Shown: piece by piece, positions 11,283 through 24,179 of the stretch
Numbering within the stretch: the first letter of the stretch is position 1
How the letters are laid out: each line of letters opens with the position of its first letter
Source: Mantis religiosa
Taxonomy: Eukaryota; Arthropoda; Insecta; Mantodea; Mantidae
Reading direction: 5' to 3'
Assembly: GCA_030765055.1 (NCBI GenBank)
Contig: CM060952.1
Location: forward strand, 83,414,630 to 83,478,629
DNA length: 64,000 nt
Notes under the pieces: model-generated
Seen by the model: only the letters and a program-made list of their open reading frames with translations
What the model was told of the DNA's origin: nothing
The model's database searches: none
Program-made: the position numbers and the translations under genes

Positions 11283-11990
11283 ATGAATGAGGATTCTTGT
11301 GATTCTGAAAACAGCGTACAAGTCGAAGAATTTTCCGGAAGGAGAAAGTTCCAATTCAAGAAGAGATTACCTCGACCTGAAAGGCGAATAAAAGTTGTGA
11401 AATGGAACCTTATATTAAATGCACTCCTGGGTTGGAGGTTTCGCATTCAAAGGCTAAAGGAAAGAAGGAATGAAAAGCTGCTGAACTCTGCTATGACGAT
11501 TTTACTGGAGTTCCATCATCATCTGAAATCACTAAATGAAACAGACCAGGGTAAGCTGCTGTTAAATTTCTTGAATATTTCTTCACCTCACAGAAGAAAA
11601 CAGTGGCAGTGAAGCATAACATTAGAAAAAGGAATGGTGAAATAAAGCCTGTTTGTGCTGTCACTTTTCACGGAGTTTCTGCCATGTCAAACGATAGATT
11701 ATCCTGTCTAGCTAGTAGGTTTCATGAAGGAGGTAAGTTGGAAAGTAAAGAAGAGGAGGACACAGAACAGGAAAGGAGCATAAGGCCCTCACTATTGTCA
11801 TTAAGAATGATATAAAGAAGCAAAAATGCAGAAAGAGCCACCATGGCAGGAAAAATACTAAAAGGTTATTTACCTTCAGATCTCACAGTGAATAAATTGT
11901 TCAAGAGATTCTGTGCAGAAGAAAAAAGTTTAGGACTCAAACAGTGCCCCTTATCCAAACACATTTATTTTACAAACATTTTAAATTATC
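11283..11990 (+). pseudogene. Decayed, intronless transposon-like ORF (unnamed family)
   Basis: An ATG at 11283 opens an acidic then basic N-terminus (FQFKKRLPRPERRIKVVK). Reading continues through at least two frameshifts. The second segment (about 11560-11800) has the motif KPVCAVTFHGVSAMSNDRLS. A third has CRKSHHGRKNTKR-like sequence and, in the neighbouring frame, 'yLPSDLtvnKLFKRFC', then a 'FKLSFRTPHTN' stretch to about 11990. I recall this order (CAVTF..., SHYGR..., YLPseL...) from a multi-copy insect family usually annotated as uncharacterised and probably transposon-derived. No intron is seen. The downstream half, where a catalytic core would be expected, is absent or unrecognisable. 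Confidence 0.45.
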
Positions 11991-12597
11991 ATTCAGGACT
12001 CCTCATACAAATATAGATGTAAAAGTAAAAACTTGACAATAACATTGTAACTGCCACATGCAATTCTTACAGTACTGTAGTTTATGTGATATCAGTTTAG
12101 TTTTTAAGTCAAACAATTAATTCCTATATTATAATGAAAAGTTTGATGTTATTGCATTATGCTACTGGATTTATAAATTTATTTTTGTATTCCTAATAAA
12201 GATAAAATATATCAATTAAAGCAATACGATATAGAAATACTTGTAAAATATGCAATGTACAACAATGCAAATGTGTAATAAAGACTTTAAAATATTTATT
12301 TCCAGAAGAAAATTAGAACGCATCATGGAACTAAAATCACAAAATAGCTAGCAAAATAATGATGTATATATGCATATATAGAGTTTTGAAGAGTACTGGA
12401 AAAATCAAACCCTTATATACTATCAAAAATTTTAATTTTAATATATTTCATTACAACACATTATTTATTTCTGTAAGATCTAAAAATCAAGTAAAATTCA
12501 ACTTTTTTAAATAATATGCGCTTTAATGATGAATTTAAATCATTCGTTTGTTTGTGTATTTCCGACTAAAAATTATAGGAATCATGTTGTGTTTCAG
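11991..12597. other. Intronic sequence upstream of the first visible STPG exon
   Basis: Very AT-rich. It ends in a polypyrimidine-poor but recognisable acceptor, tgttgtgtttcag, at 12585-12597. No earlier exon with a phase-1 end was found between 1 and 12597. Confidence 0.4.
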
Positions 12598-12716
12598 GTC
12601 CAACAAATTATACGCCGGATACCAAACCAACTGAGAAGAGACAAACTAGTGCCGTAGTGCTAACGACTCCAAGATTCAAGGACAAACCTTTTGGCCCAGG
12701 TCCTGCTGCCTATCAT
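12598..12716 (+). CDS. Penultimate coding exon, STPG/ODF3-type PG-rich repeat protein
   Basis: This internal exon is bounded by an AG acceptor at 12596-12597 and a consensus GTAAGT donor at 12717. It is read with two leading bases completing a split codon, then 39 codons, ending phase 0. The product has TPRFKDKPFGPGPAAYH at its end, the 'PGPxxY' core of the sperm-tail PG-rich repeat. That repeat occurs in STPG, ODF3/CIMAP and related proteins that bind inside or along ciliary and flagellar microtubules. The next exon (33432) continues it in phase with a K-G-T-F-N segment, as expected for the repeat. Earlier exons are outside the window or not seen. Naming the exact paralogue (STPG1-like is my best guess) needs a database comparison. 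Confidence 0.75.
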
Positions 12717-13104
12717 GTAAGTATGACTTCCAGAGCGTCTAATTCTATAATATAGCGAGATCTGGTGGCTGCAGGAACAACGGGGTGGGGTCCCGCTTAA
12801 TCTGGTGGACAGGTTCGGAAAGACACTGCTGGGAGATAAACAAACTAAAATGATAGCTACACGTTGGAATCTTTCCCAGCAACTGAAAATGACCAAAGAG
12901 TGTAGTCTCGACTCGGTGCAGAGGTATTTACCGGCAGAAGGTTACATAGCCTGATATTCCCTTCTTCCATGGGAGCTAATGACGTCTACAATTTTTGTGT
13001 ATAGCTAGTAAATTCGATTTGGTAGATAGAGGAAAGAGTGTTATAGAAGTAGTAGTTGTTCAGTAAGCTATTTCTCTGCCTTTATCATGTGTAATCTCAA
13101 AAGA

Positions 13105-13330
13105 GGTCACGGATTTAAATGATATAACTCGTAACCCCATTTGGAACACGTTTGACTCTCACCAAGGTAGCTCCGGCTAGAACCCAAGCGACTTCAAGTG
13201 GGATTTGTGATGGAGAACACAGCGCGATACTGGTTTTTTCCTGATCTTCGAAATCCACCGCCGTCATTCCAACAATTTCTCCATTACCACTTTTCCATAT
13301 CATCAATCATCGGCGTGTAGTATTCTTAAA
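13105..13330 (+). mobile_element. SINE family D, diverged copy
   Basis: Contains 'gactctcaccaaggtagctc', then a weak box B, then 'gtgggatttgtgatggagaa' and 'tttctccattaccac', in the order of the better copies at 27271 and 34061. It is too diverged to define ends. Confidence 0.5.
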
Positions 13331-13591
13331 GGAATATAGAATGTCAATAAATAAATAAAAAGTAATACCCTTTAGGAACATGAAAAAAGATACGTTATTT
13401 TCTATTTTCTCAAACTGGCAATTGATTTTCATTAACAATATGCTTACATATTTTCATGACAAAATATACACCTTAAACTTTCTGGGATTGTCCTGATATA
13501 TCCTCTTCATTATCGATGACTTTTCTATATTCGGTAAAACGTAAACGGCAAAAAAACTTTAACTGTGCAAATAATGCAGACAGCTTTTTAT

Positions 13592-13593
13592 CA

Positions 13594-13645
<52 letters not shown>

Positions 13646-13648
13646 CAT
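13592..13648. repeat. (AT)n microsatellite
   Basis: About 50 bases of almost pure AT alternation. Confidence 0.95.
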
Positions 13649-14364
13649 GCTTTTGTTCGTCTTGAAGTGTTATGCAGCTATTGGTTTCTCTTTTTATTGT
13701 GGAAGCACAGTAGAATTTCAAAGCGATCCACTTTTTAAAATGTAACTATAATTTAGTAAAGTGACATCGTCTGTGTAACAGAATCATCTTTAAAAACATT
13801 AAGATCAACAATCTTCAGGTAGTAACGTCCCTGAACTAGGTTCAAACTTGTGATGCGATCGATCTGACTGTAGTTTTTACTAGATTCAATACTTGACACA
13901 ATGATCCAAACAACAATTTAAGACTAAGGCGATAGTAAAAGTGAAATGCCTTGCCATCTATTCACAGAAAATAAAAACAGATTGCACAGCAATCTAACAT
14001 CCGTCCATCACATATATAGTGATGCAGCACTATACATTGTACGCACTTTTATACGCACAGGTACAATCACTTTGCATTAAGTCCTCTGTGAGCATGTGCA
14101 GAAGCTACCATCTGCTTGTCACCTACAGAAGCAGAGGTACAGATGCCTATCAGTGCGACGAAACAATCATTTTTCCAATACCTAAAAATGTCGAAGAATG
14201 GTTGCTTAGCATTTGGGACTCTCTAGATAGATGACGAAGTAAGATAATATGAGTACAGGGATGAGATGTACTGTAGATGGTTAACTGTGCACCACACGCC
14301 GAGCCACGAGGTATCTTCTAACATTTATGTCTCTGTATACACGTGATGAAGCAACATGGTATAG

Positions 14365-15465
14365 TACAGAAAGAGACCCAGAAGATTAAATGACTACCCC
14401 ACATTAAGGCACGGGGTACTTAGTAATAATGTCTTTAGTCTCCTTGAAGATCGTGCAGCAGAATATCACCAGTACTCCATTTACACAGATGGCTCTCGGA
14501 TAGCTGAAGGGCTTAGTAAAAATGCTAAAGTAGGATGTGCGGTTGTGGTATTCTCTCGCTCCATAGAATGTCATTCTTCCATGTTCAAACTTGCCAAGGA
14601 GTGTTCAGTTTTTCAAGCTGAATTATTAGCAATTCGTGAAGCAGTGAAATGGTGCCACAACTTACAATGTACCGCTCGCCTTTACAGTGACCCACAAGCA
14701 GCAATTGCAGCCTTGAAAGATACGAAAAACAGCAGTCCTATTGCAGCTGAAATAAGAAGTCAATTATTATGTAGTTCTCATTTGTGTACTAAATGGGTCA
14801 GAGGACACGTAGGGATTGCCGGAAATGAACGTTCAGATGAGCTTGCAAAGAGAGCTGCGACTTCAGATATTCCAGAGACATACACTCTATGCCCCATTTC
14901 TTATGTGAGGCGAACATTAAAGGAGATTATCATCAACGACTGGAATGAATACTGGTTAAAAAGTGATTGTGGTGCTTTGACTAAGGATTTATATTTCCAA
15001 ACAGTTTCTGACAGACATAAATGTAAATTCGTTATTCCTATATTCTCGCTCAATTCTTAACTGGACATGGCAAATTTTCAGCTTACTTATTTCGATTCAA
15101 AATCAAATCAACATGTGATTTTATTTGTGGAAATCATCTTCAAGATGTCCCTCACATTTTACTTGATTGCCCGTTTTTCTGTTTTGAAAGATACGAACTT
15201 GAATTATTGCTTCAATCCTTAGGTTACACTTTCTCAAAACCACTTACACATATTCTGATGAATTACAAAACTTATCAATATTTCATGGCTTTCTTAAACA
15301 AAATATTTCTTAAGCTAAATGATTTATCTTGATGCTTACTGTTTGTCAGCTTGATATTGAATTCGTTATATTTTTGTAAATTGTATTATATTCATAAATT
15401 TGTAAACTATATTCCTTTGGGTAAAATAGGAATCAGAAAATTGAATAATAAATAAATAGTAATAG
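14365..15465 (+). mobile_element. Non-LTR retrotransposon 3' end with RNase H domain
   Basis: An open frame from 14365 encodes an RNase H type I domain: YSIYTDGS (first Asp), FQAELLAIREA (Glu), LYSDPQAAI (Asp), and WVRGHVGIAGNERSDELAK (His and last Asp). All four acidic catalytic residues are present. The frame stops at 15060, but one frame over 'QFLTGHGKFSAYLFRFK' and a C-x3-C-x8-H-x4-C knuckle (CDFICGNHLQDVPHILLDC) continue to a stop at 15330-15332. One frameshift near 15040 is therefore enough to break it. The 3' UTR ends in aataataaataaata at about 15440-15465. This is the layout of RNase H-bearing LINEs (I, R1/LOA-like clades). The endonuclease and most of the reverse transcriptase are missing, so it is a 5'-truncated copy. 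Confidence 0.85.
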
Positions 15466-17424
15466 ATTTATTGCAATAGAACACGTTATTGCTACTTCAG
15501 CATGAAGTTAAGTTATATAAAGAAATGAAGTAAAACTTCTTTCTGTTACGGTGAGATGGGGAAAGTCATGTGAATGTAACATTTTTTTCTGAACATTTGC
15601 CTTAATATATCTGCATATAATATTATTTTAGATGTCTTGATTACTTGTATACCAAACCAAAATTTGTGGAAGAAATTCCTTTTCTTCTTCTGCTTACTTT
15701 TCCGTCTTTATCTTAATGTATGTCACGTGGATAATTAGAGATACGAGGTAAGAAGTCAATAAGAGCGCACAGGCTTTTATCATTTTGCTACAGTCTCCTA
15801 GCTAATAATGGGATGCCTGGGCGTATATTAAGTAGGCTTTTAGGATTAGCATTTCGGACTTCTCTCCTTTTTAATCACCATACGGATAGATGGGATGGGA
15901 TCCCTCTTCATCAGTCGAGCATGTGTATCCTTTGGTGGAAGTAGTGCCATTTCTACCGACCTGCCACATTTCAATACGTCATTGTGAAGGGCGTGAGTGC
16001 ACTCAGTTTTGCAACAATTTTGGAATTACTTCCTAGTGCGTACGTGTTTACAATCCTCGTAAATTGAATACTTTATACAAAGGTAAAGTTTGCAGGTTTT
16101 ATATTATACGACTGTCTGTTGTCAACTGGTTCGTATAGAAGCTTATTTAAATATCAACAAGCATATACTCGGGCATGTTAAACTATTATTGTGTGACTCT
16201 TCATTGAGGAAATACTTACACTCTTACACTCTTCTCGTTTTACATTTTTGCCGTTCATCAATGTCAAGGTTCACTTTTCATACTATTTCTATTACTTGCT
16301 ACTGATTTCACCAATTCCATTTGATTTTTAACTACATGGAAGTACTTGTTTTTGCCTTGACTTAATGAAGTACATCACTTCAACCAGTAACTTCTAACCA
16401 GGTAGTCAACATTAAGTAGCTCCGTGACGCTTTCTATTGGACCAATACCTTGAATCTGCAGTGCGACCCACAAAAGAAGCATCTAGATTCGCCCCACTTT
16501 TCTTTAGAGGACAAGTCTGTCTTGCAATCAACTTAAACTATTTCGTTGGGCGTGTATAGGTAAATGTCGAACAAATAGAGACACATTCTAATAACTAAGA
16601 ACTTTTCCATTTAACGAAAGTCTTGAAAAATTGGCAAAACATCTATTTGCTTTTAAAAATGACATAAACTTTGGAAAAGCGCATTCAGTTAAAAGTGCGA
16701 AAAGAGCAAAAAGTAGGAGCCTTAAAAGTACTTTAATTTTTCTCAAAATAAGTATTATAAATCGTATGTATTTTCCGCATAACTTAGAACCGTAATGATC
16801 ACAAAAAAGGATACAAGTAATCGATATCCGGATCCCTACGTAATACCTACTGTACGTAGTTGTTAGTTAATTTCTATATAAATTACTCCGAAATAGAAAT
16901 TTCATTTTCGTAGTTGATCTTAAATGTCGCAAAGTTGAGGCTAAACTGCAAATCTCGCGTCCGTAACTAATAAAGGATAATAAGGAGACGACCGATCAAA
17001 TTTTCTTAGCCAATTTATTAAATTTGTGGTTGCGTGTTTTTAATATTCGATGCAGTTTTATCTTCTAGGATTAACTTAACTAGTGTTGTCTATTCTCACA
17101 TCACTGAGAGAGGTATCACATCGTTCACCACCGTAGCCGCCTGCAGAATATTCATGTAACACTGAGATACTGTGGACGGCACCAAAAGAATCGTATTATA
17201 CATATATCGTACTAACAGGCACATAGGGTGCAGACAGATATGGCTGAGTGACCAGGGGAGCAGAACTCTAACCTGGGTTAAATGTTCCTTGTATTATTTT
17301 ATAGCTGAAGTAACGACTTGAATACACTTTCCTGATATTTTGGAATGCTAAAAGGTCAGATGAGTAATATGCATAAAACTTTATCCATTACTTTCTTGGG
17401 GAAGTATTGTATTGCACCCAGAGG

Positions 17425-17426
<2 letters not shown>
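15466..17426. other. Intronic spacer, no gene seen
   Basis: Only short open frames, for example 16090-16305 with no domain. A degraded dispersed-repeat end lies at about 15530-15600. Confidence 0.4.

Positions 17427-17494
<68 letters not shown>
17427..17494. repeat. (GT)n microsatellite abutting a SINE
   Basis: About 32 GT units run directly into the box A side of a SINE A copy. Confidence 0.95.
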
Positions 17495-17496
<2 letters not shown>

Positions 17497-17702
17497 CTTT
17501 GTAGCGTGTCTGCTTCACGTTCATGAGATCCCGAGTTCGAATCATGGTCAAGGTGAGTTATCTAGGCACGTTATTTTTCCGGGATTTTCCCTTATCCTGA
17601 AAGATGAGTTGTAGCTCTAAGCTCTATGGACCCTGGTTTCATTTGAACACAATTTCATTCATCGTCCGATATCGCTTAACGTTGAAGAATATTAATTTTA
17701 AA
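17495..17702 (+). mobile_element. SINE family A copy, 5' end replaced by (GT)n
   Basis: Starts at 'ctttgtagcgtgtctgcttc', with box B gttcgaatc, then 'attttcccttatcctgaaag' and 'catcgtccgatatcgctta'. It ends near 'ttaattttaaaaag'. The first bases of the head are lost into the microsatellite. Confidence 0.8.
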
Positions 17703-18881
17703 AAGAAATCAAATTCCATCCAGTATGCACTTCCCGAAACCAAACAATCGAATAAATACCATAGTTGGTAATTAACTTCTTCCAAAGATGAGATATGAAG
17801 ATTTTTAAAAGAAACAAAAATATTTCATCCCGAAAGATGCACTATATGGAACTTCTTTTTAACTTTTCAAAGTTTCAAAACAGCCTATAGCAAATTTTAC
17901 TTAAAATTGCTTATATTTAAAGTATTTTATGGAAAATGCAGTGCATATCTTGAATTTTGTGGAATACCTTCAGAAGTTGTCTTCATTTTGAATGACTTTT
18001 GTATAACTCGTAAACCGTACCAGAAGGCACAAAAATATTATACAAATTATAGATCTTGTTAAAGTACGCACTTTATGTCAAACAGACTTCTTATGTGGAG
18101 TTCACCGTTTTCGATATATTGGTTGTTATTGATCTGTGCTTTAAGATATTCGTAGTTTTCAGAAATAGAATGTTGTTAATTCCCTTTGGTATCTATTGGC
18201 CAATTAACTAGAATGAATTTCAAAGCTACCATTCTTAAAATACCCGTCTATCTCTTTGTATGCCTGTATTTTCGCTGTACATGCAAGGAAATTAACAATA
18301 AGATAATCTTTATCTAAATTAACTGGAAGAATTAATGTTTGAAGTTGCTACGAGAGAAGAGAAAGTCGTGGGAGCGCAGTAAATCATATATTTCCTTGCA
18401 TAATAACTTTTGATTCTAAGTGTTTAAATCATTTGTATATTCGTTGTGAAAGCTTCTTTAAAGTTTTCATGTGGTATATTTGTTTTTTATTTTGGTTGGA
18501 AGAAGTACTTTGATCGTCAAGAATGACTGAGTTTTAGGAATATTTACATTAAATTCAGACAAAGATTTGCACGTTTTCTCACACTTCTAAACTTTAAGGA
18601 CACAGTCGAGAGCTGAACAGCATACCACAAAGACAGACATGTGAACGTATACAGGACTGCAAAAACAGCGATTACAGTGCAGTTCTCGTTTGATAGAGCA
18701 TCAACATCTCGAAAGTAGTTAACACTACAGAATTTAATATACCGTGTGTGCGTTAAGAAGATCGGCTTCTATAACAAGATATCTTGCCATTTACAGGCAC
18801 AAACTAACACATCTATGTTTGAAGTGTAATACTTGAGGTGATCTTCCTCTACTTACTAGAGGTAAGTGATCAAGAAATTGA

Positions 18882-18883
<2 letters not shown>

Positions 18884-18924
<41 letters not shown>

Positions 18925-19156
18925 AATTTACGTCCTTCAACGTTAAATCATATCGGACGACGGATGTAATGGGTGAAATGATGCTCAAATGAGCCCAGGC
19001 TCCATTGAGCTTAGAGTTACTCGACATTCGCCTTTCAGGTTAAGGGAAATCCCAGGGAAAAATCTTATTCAGGTAACTCGCCCTGTCCAAAATTATAAGT
19101 CAGGACCTCTTGAACATTAGGCAGACACGCTACCATCTACGCTACTGAGGCGGGCA
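18884..19156 (-). mobile_element. SINE family A, minus strand, long poly(A) tail
   Basis: The T-run at 18884-18922 is the poly(A) tail read in reverse. It is followed by 'ttacgtccttcaacgttaa' and ends at the head 'ctactgaggcggg'. The 39-base homopolymer suggests a fairly young copy. Confidence 0.85.
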
Positions 19157-20117
19157 ATGGACTTAGGCGAGTTTTCTCAGTTACTAGTTTTCCTGGGCTT
19201 AACCTGAACTTCCGAAAACTGTCTTCTCATGTTTTATTGAGATAAGGAACTAATTGCAAGTAAAATTAAGGAGCAAACGATTTGGAGAAAGAGATCTTAA
19301 GGAAAAAAGTTTCACTTTGGAAAGTTGGGGTTAAGTCCACAAGTCTCAATTGAATATGGGCGGCTCAGAATCTCTACCCCTTCCCCCCTCCTGCTGCTGC
19401 ACTAAGGAGAAAAACTTCTGCTTCCCTTGGCATGACAGGGCAAAAAGTTCCTTCCACGCAATGAATATATTTTGTGTTCGTGAAGAAAAAAAACAAACTA
19501 AAACTTGGCTTCTTTTCGGAACCACAATAATGTCCCAGCGGAGGAGCCGATAGAAGGAGAAATGTACTCCTTTTGGTACAAACATGAGAATGAAGGTTCT
19601 GTGCCAACTGACTGTCAGAGAATCCATATCACCAAACGCTTGTTGCATTACAGTTGTAAATGTGACGTCTGGGACCAATCTGTCTCCAAATGTTTACCTT
19701 AACCCTCAAACAATAGTGACATGATATAAACTTCATTTGTCTGAAACTATGGTACTTTAGTTTCGCTCTAGAAGAAATTAACAATTTCGAAACAGTTTCT
19801 GTACAAATCTAGTTTGAAGTGAGGGATTGTTTTGAAAAATGCTGAACTTAGATACCAAGTTTGGCACTTGATCCGCTTTTATCCGTTATGTTATGTTATT
19901 CACAGGCACACAGAGAGGAATATTTTCTAAAATTGGTTTTACTTTTGAATCAAGCAGTTCGAAAACATGTAATTTTACGTAATTTCGACATCAAAGTTTG
20001 GCGTGGAATTCAATACCTTATGTACTAATGCAGAGAGTAAATTCAGGTGTCAGATTCTGTTTGTGTATTTGTTATTAATGCAAATTTTAAATTAATATTC
20101 ATAATTTAGAAAGTCAT
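19157..20117. other. Intronic spacer, no supported gene
   Basis: Overlapping open frames on both strands at 19346-19702 have no recognisable domain and no conserved partner in the window. Confidence 0.35.
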
Positions 20118-20130
20118 TAACATATGTGCA

Positions 20131-20339
20131 CCTGCCTCTGTAGCGTATCAGTCTTACGCTCATATCCGGATAACTCAGGGTGACTTATCTGGATAAGACT
20201 TTTTCGGGGTTTTCCCTTATACTGAAAAGTGAATATCTAGTAACTCGAAGTTCTTATATATCCTGGACTCGCTGGGTAGCATTTCATTCCTCGTCCGATA
20301 TGACTTAACGTTGGAGAACGTTAATTAAAGAACAAAAGG
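20131..20339 (+). mobile_element. SINE family A with perfect 13-bp target duplication
   Basis: taacatatgtgca occurs at 20118-20130 and again at 20340-20352, directly flanking the element. The body keeps 'gggttttcccttatactgaa', 'cctcgtccgatatgactta' and 'acgttggagaacgttaatta'. The box B region is partly deleted (cggataactcagggtg). A perfect 13-bp duplication shows insertion by target-primed retroposition. Confidence 0.92.
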
Positions 20340-20352
20340 TAACATATGTGCA

Positions 20353-21432
20353 GTAAATTCTGTAATAACAAAACTGAATTCCAGTTTCACTCAACCAAAG
20401 TATTTACATGCAAACGTCCCCAGAGAATCAAATATATGAAAGAACTATACTTAAATTTGTTTGGACAATTGTCCAGATTTCACCTATCGGTACAAAAACA
20501 TTACAGCGCTTAGTTCGTTGGACAGACCAATAAGATATGAGGATGCAAGGAAAACCATTTGATCGTGGCCCCAGTCCAATAAGAGTCATCTTTCAAGCAC
20601 TCTGTCCCCACCACCCAATTTCTTGGTCGACAATTGGGGCCGAGAGCCGGCAAAGGAATGTGAGATTGGCTCCCCAACAAGCAATCAAGAGGAAATATCT
20701 TCCTTGTGTGGAACTCAGTTGTAATTCAATTACAAGATTTGCTTCTTGTGTAACGTCCCGATGTTAGTGACAGAAGTGTAGCTATCTCCATTTCATCTTG
20801 TATTGTTGTGAATTGAATGCAAAACTAGGAAACCCCTTCGAACGATTGACTTTAATATCCATAAATTGTCATTCAATTTAGTTTGACAGATGCTTTCTAA
20901 CGTTTGATTTATAAAGACAACAGTAGCGTTGCATTATATTCTTAGATTATGTCATGAGCATATTCTGAATTTGTGGTAAAATATGTAAAAATAGAACACG
21001 ATTAAGAACAAATAATTAATCTGGAAGAAAACCGTATTTTGTGCTGTGACTTAAAACCAAGTCTAACAGATGTTAAGTGAGTTTCTAAACTACGGAAATC
21101 ATACACCAGTTTACTAGAAATGTATAGTAACCCAGGTTTTAAAGACTTGATTATCGTTTTATTTCACATATTCCCCTTGAAAATACAACCAAATGTATAA
21201 AAAATCATTTATGCGACGTTTATCTCATCAAAATGAAGCAGAAAGTAATATAAGCCTTTATTAGATTAATTTGCAGATAAAAGCATAGATACATTTCTAA
21301 GACTTCTACGTTTCCTGCTGTGTACCCACTTACAGTATATAGACAAAGTATAACACGAAAATTTCATTACACATAAATGCATTGGAGCCCCTTAAGAATA
21401 CAAAGAAAAGCAATGTTAGAAAAATTTTGGTG

Positions 21433-21434
<2 letters not shown>
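20353..21434. other. Intronic spacer
   Basis: No gene. The open frame at 20537-20767 has no recognised domain. Confidence 0.35.

Positions 21435-21510
<76 letters not shown>
21435..21510. repeat. (GT)n microsatellite
   Basis: About 38 uninterrupted GT units. Confidence 0.97.
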
Positions 21511-21512
<2 letters not shown>

Positions 21513-23534
21513 CTCCAAAAACAAAGATAGATCAAATAAACCAACTTCATATTTAGGAGTACAGAAGTTTCGAGAAACTTCTCCCACTCCAAACTATGCT
21601 TTTTATGGAACATTTTAGAGTTTTTTTTTTTTTTTCTCAAAAGTGACTCTAACGACTTTTATTAAATTACTTAAGATATTGAATATCTTGAACCTTCTAG
21701 AAACAGCCTGTAAAGTACCCAACGTTCTGAATAACTTGTGGAGAACTTAAAAATTTAAAGAGACAATATCTAAATGAATAAAAGACGTGGATGTCATTAA
21801 AGAACTCAATTTACGACCAACGAAACTTTTTTGAGCATTCATTATTTCTGAAGAAAATTTATTGATCACAGTTGTGCTAAACATATTTTATTTTTAATTT
21901 AAGACTTGCGAAGAGCTTATATCACCCACACAAGGCTTTATAAAACTCTCACTGACCTGTTTGAGCGCTATACAGTTTTGGCAAATTGTTTTAGGAGTAA
22001 GAAGCTTCTCGACTTCTAATATTCTCTTGAAAGCATAAACGAGGATTTTGGACATGACTAGTGGCACGGAATTTCTTTATCATTTTTCGTCAGGCAGCGA
22101 TGATCTAAGTGACCGGGGTGACAGTATTTGTTCCTTTTTTATATTTTTCCTCATAGTCATGCAAAGGAAATATAATTTAAAAGTTTCAAAGACATTTCAT
22201 AGCAAGCAGCTCTTACAATATTTCACTACCACTTAAGAATAATGACTGTTCTCCTTTTCCATTGTAACTACGAGACAATGTATAATAAATTCACTTCTAC
22301 AAACGTTTATCTATGTTAACATTAGATACAAGAACAACTTCTGTCAGAATAACTTGAAGAGTGTTTAGAAAGGCACGTGAGTGTAATACATGTTATTTTT
22401 ATCTCTCTGTTACATTCACTCTCACATTTATATATGTAAACCTTGGAGACTATTGAAAGAAAAATTGCTCCTCGTTAGCCCAGATTAAACATGGGACCCC
22501 TGAAATAAAATGATTTGGCATTCATTTCTAATGAAATTAATTACAAACACAGAAAGTATGTATTTTTATTAGTAATTTGTAGTAAAAATATAGAAAAAAT
22601 ATTAGAGAAATACATGTGATAGAGAGCTTATAAATAAGGGTAAAATATCGGTTTACCTTAAATTTAAGGCTTTTATTCACTTGTTCCTGGAACGCCGCCG
22701 AAATGAAGTACAAATAATAACTTTCGATCTCGTTTTACTCTGTTCTCTTTGTGGTATCTTTGAAAAGAATTCATATTGCGGACGTTTTTGTTCAGAAAGA
22801 CAATGTACAATGTTCAAAAGTCCTGGCTTAATTAAAACCAATACTACAACCCCCTGCCAAGTCTTGTGCTGCTGCTGACGTTAAAAAGAAAGAAGAATCC
22901 CTCACTCACATTCCGATTGTGCCATTCCCCTCAACTGACGGTTTTATTACTTCTCTTCCTCATCATTATCTCTGCACGGACTTCATGCGCTCATCTGAGT
23001 TTTCGTCAAGTTTTATGGAGCCGAGGTCCATAAAAGTGCGTGTGAGAAAGGAAAATGTTGTTTTCAATCCTAGGCCAGCATGATCAAAACGGTCTTCGGA
23101 AACATAACTGTCAATCGCTGAATGTGCACGATGGGAGTCTTCCTTGTTGGTCCTGCAGGACATCCGATATATATATATATAAAGTAAGACGTAATTACTT
23201 TATCTGTTCTCAGAACTGAAAATCGCTGAGATTCGATCAGCACAAACCTAACTATACGACGCCATAACATCGGAGCATTCTATTGTAATCGCCGCCATAA
23301 CCTCAAACAAGATTGTATCCAGTATGTCTACTACCTACATTTTGAGACCAGTTTTGTCGTGCCTGCAAATTCTAATATTCCCCTCTAATAACGAAAGAAA
23401 AATAAGGAAGTAAACATTCAATTGTTCTATACACAAAGTCTACGTGTGTTTGTTATAACCTTTGCATCGTTCGACCAATTTGATATAGAAATTTGAACTT
23501 TGACATAAGGGTGAAAATTTGAAATTCCACAACA
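21511..23534. other. Intronic spacer with dispersed-repeat modules
   Basis: Dispersed-repeat sequence lies at about 22150-22400. A T-run is at 21620-21636. A minus-strand open frame of 65 codons at 22966-23163 (MSCRTNKEDSHRAHS start) looks moderately coding-like but matches nothing I recognise. A short (TA)n lies at about 23166-23180. Confidence 0.35.
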
Positions 23535-24040
23535 TGTCACACAATTTTAATAATTTCCAAAAATCTGCAATACCATCTAATTGCACAAACTCAAAATGTT
23601 TTTATTTACACCGAATTACATTTGGAACACTTGCTGATTACATAGAATTACGTAGCGCACACAATTACAATCCACCAGTTCGTCTGTCACAGGTCCACTC
23701 CACACTCACAGTTACGTACAACTCCTCTGATGCACGTACGCAGTCTTCCAGTCCGTTCGCTAGCACGGCGCTCTTCACGGCTGCTCGCCAACAACTGGAC
23801 TGACTCGTCCACTGCAGGCCTTATATAGGAATCGCTCTTTCTGGAAGCTTCGCGGCTCGGAAAATCATCCCGATGGTTCCAGACGTCAGGAGGAGGGGAA
23901 AGAGACGTTACAGGGCTCTTGCCGCCCTTCTAACCATTCCCTCCGTGAGCGCTACACAGATAAATGAGTCGGCGTGGTCTGAATACCTCCTGTCGCCCAC
24001 CCAGCTCCAGTTGGTCGTGTCTTCCGATAATTGGGTGACA
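23535..24040 (-). mobile_element. LTR copy (family L1t), minus strand
   Basis: Read on the minus strand it starts tgtcacccaattatcgg and shows a TATA box (ctatataa, about 23821-23828 on +). It then has 'gcgtacgtgcatcagagga', 'cgaactggtgga', 'tacgtaattct' and 'aaataaaaacattttgag', all collinear with the LTR at 61419-61898. The last 60 bases differ from the other copies (ending near 23535 at gtgtgaca). Its flanks, aaca and ataa, are not a clear duplication. The open frames across it are incidental. Confidence 0.75.
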
Positions 24041-24103
24041 ATAACTAAGATACGGGTGGTTCGTATAATATTCCTTCATGTTCTGACTCGATCTTGGAGT
24101 AAT

Positions 24104-24106
<3 letters not shown>

Positions 24107-24177
<71 letters not shown>
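24107..24177. repeat. (CA)n microsatellite
   Basis: About 35 CA units. Confidence 0.97.
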
Positions 24178-24179
<2 letters not shown>

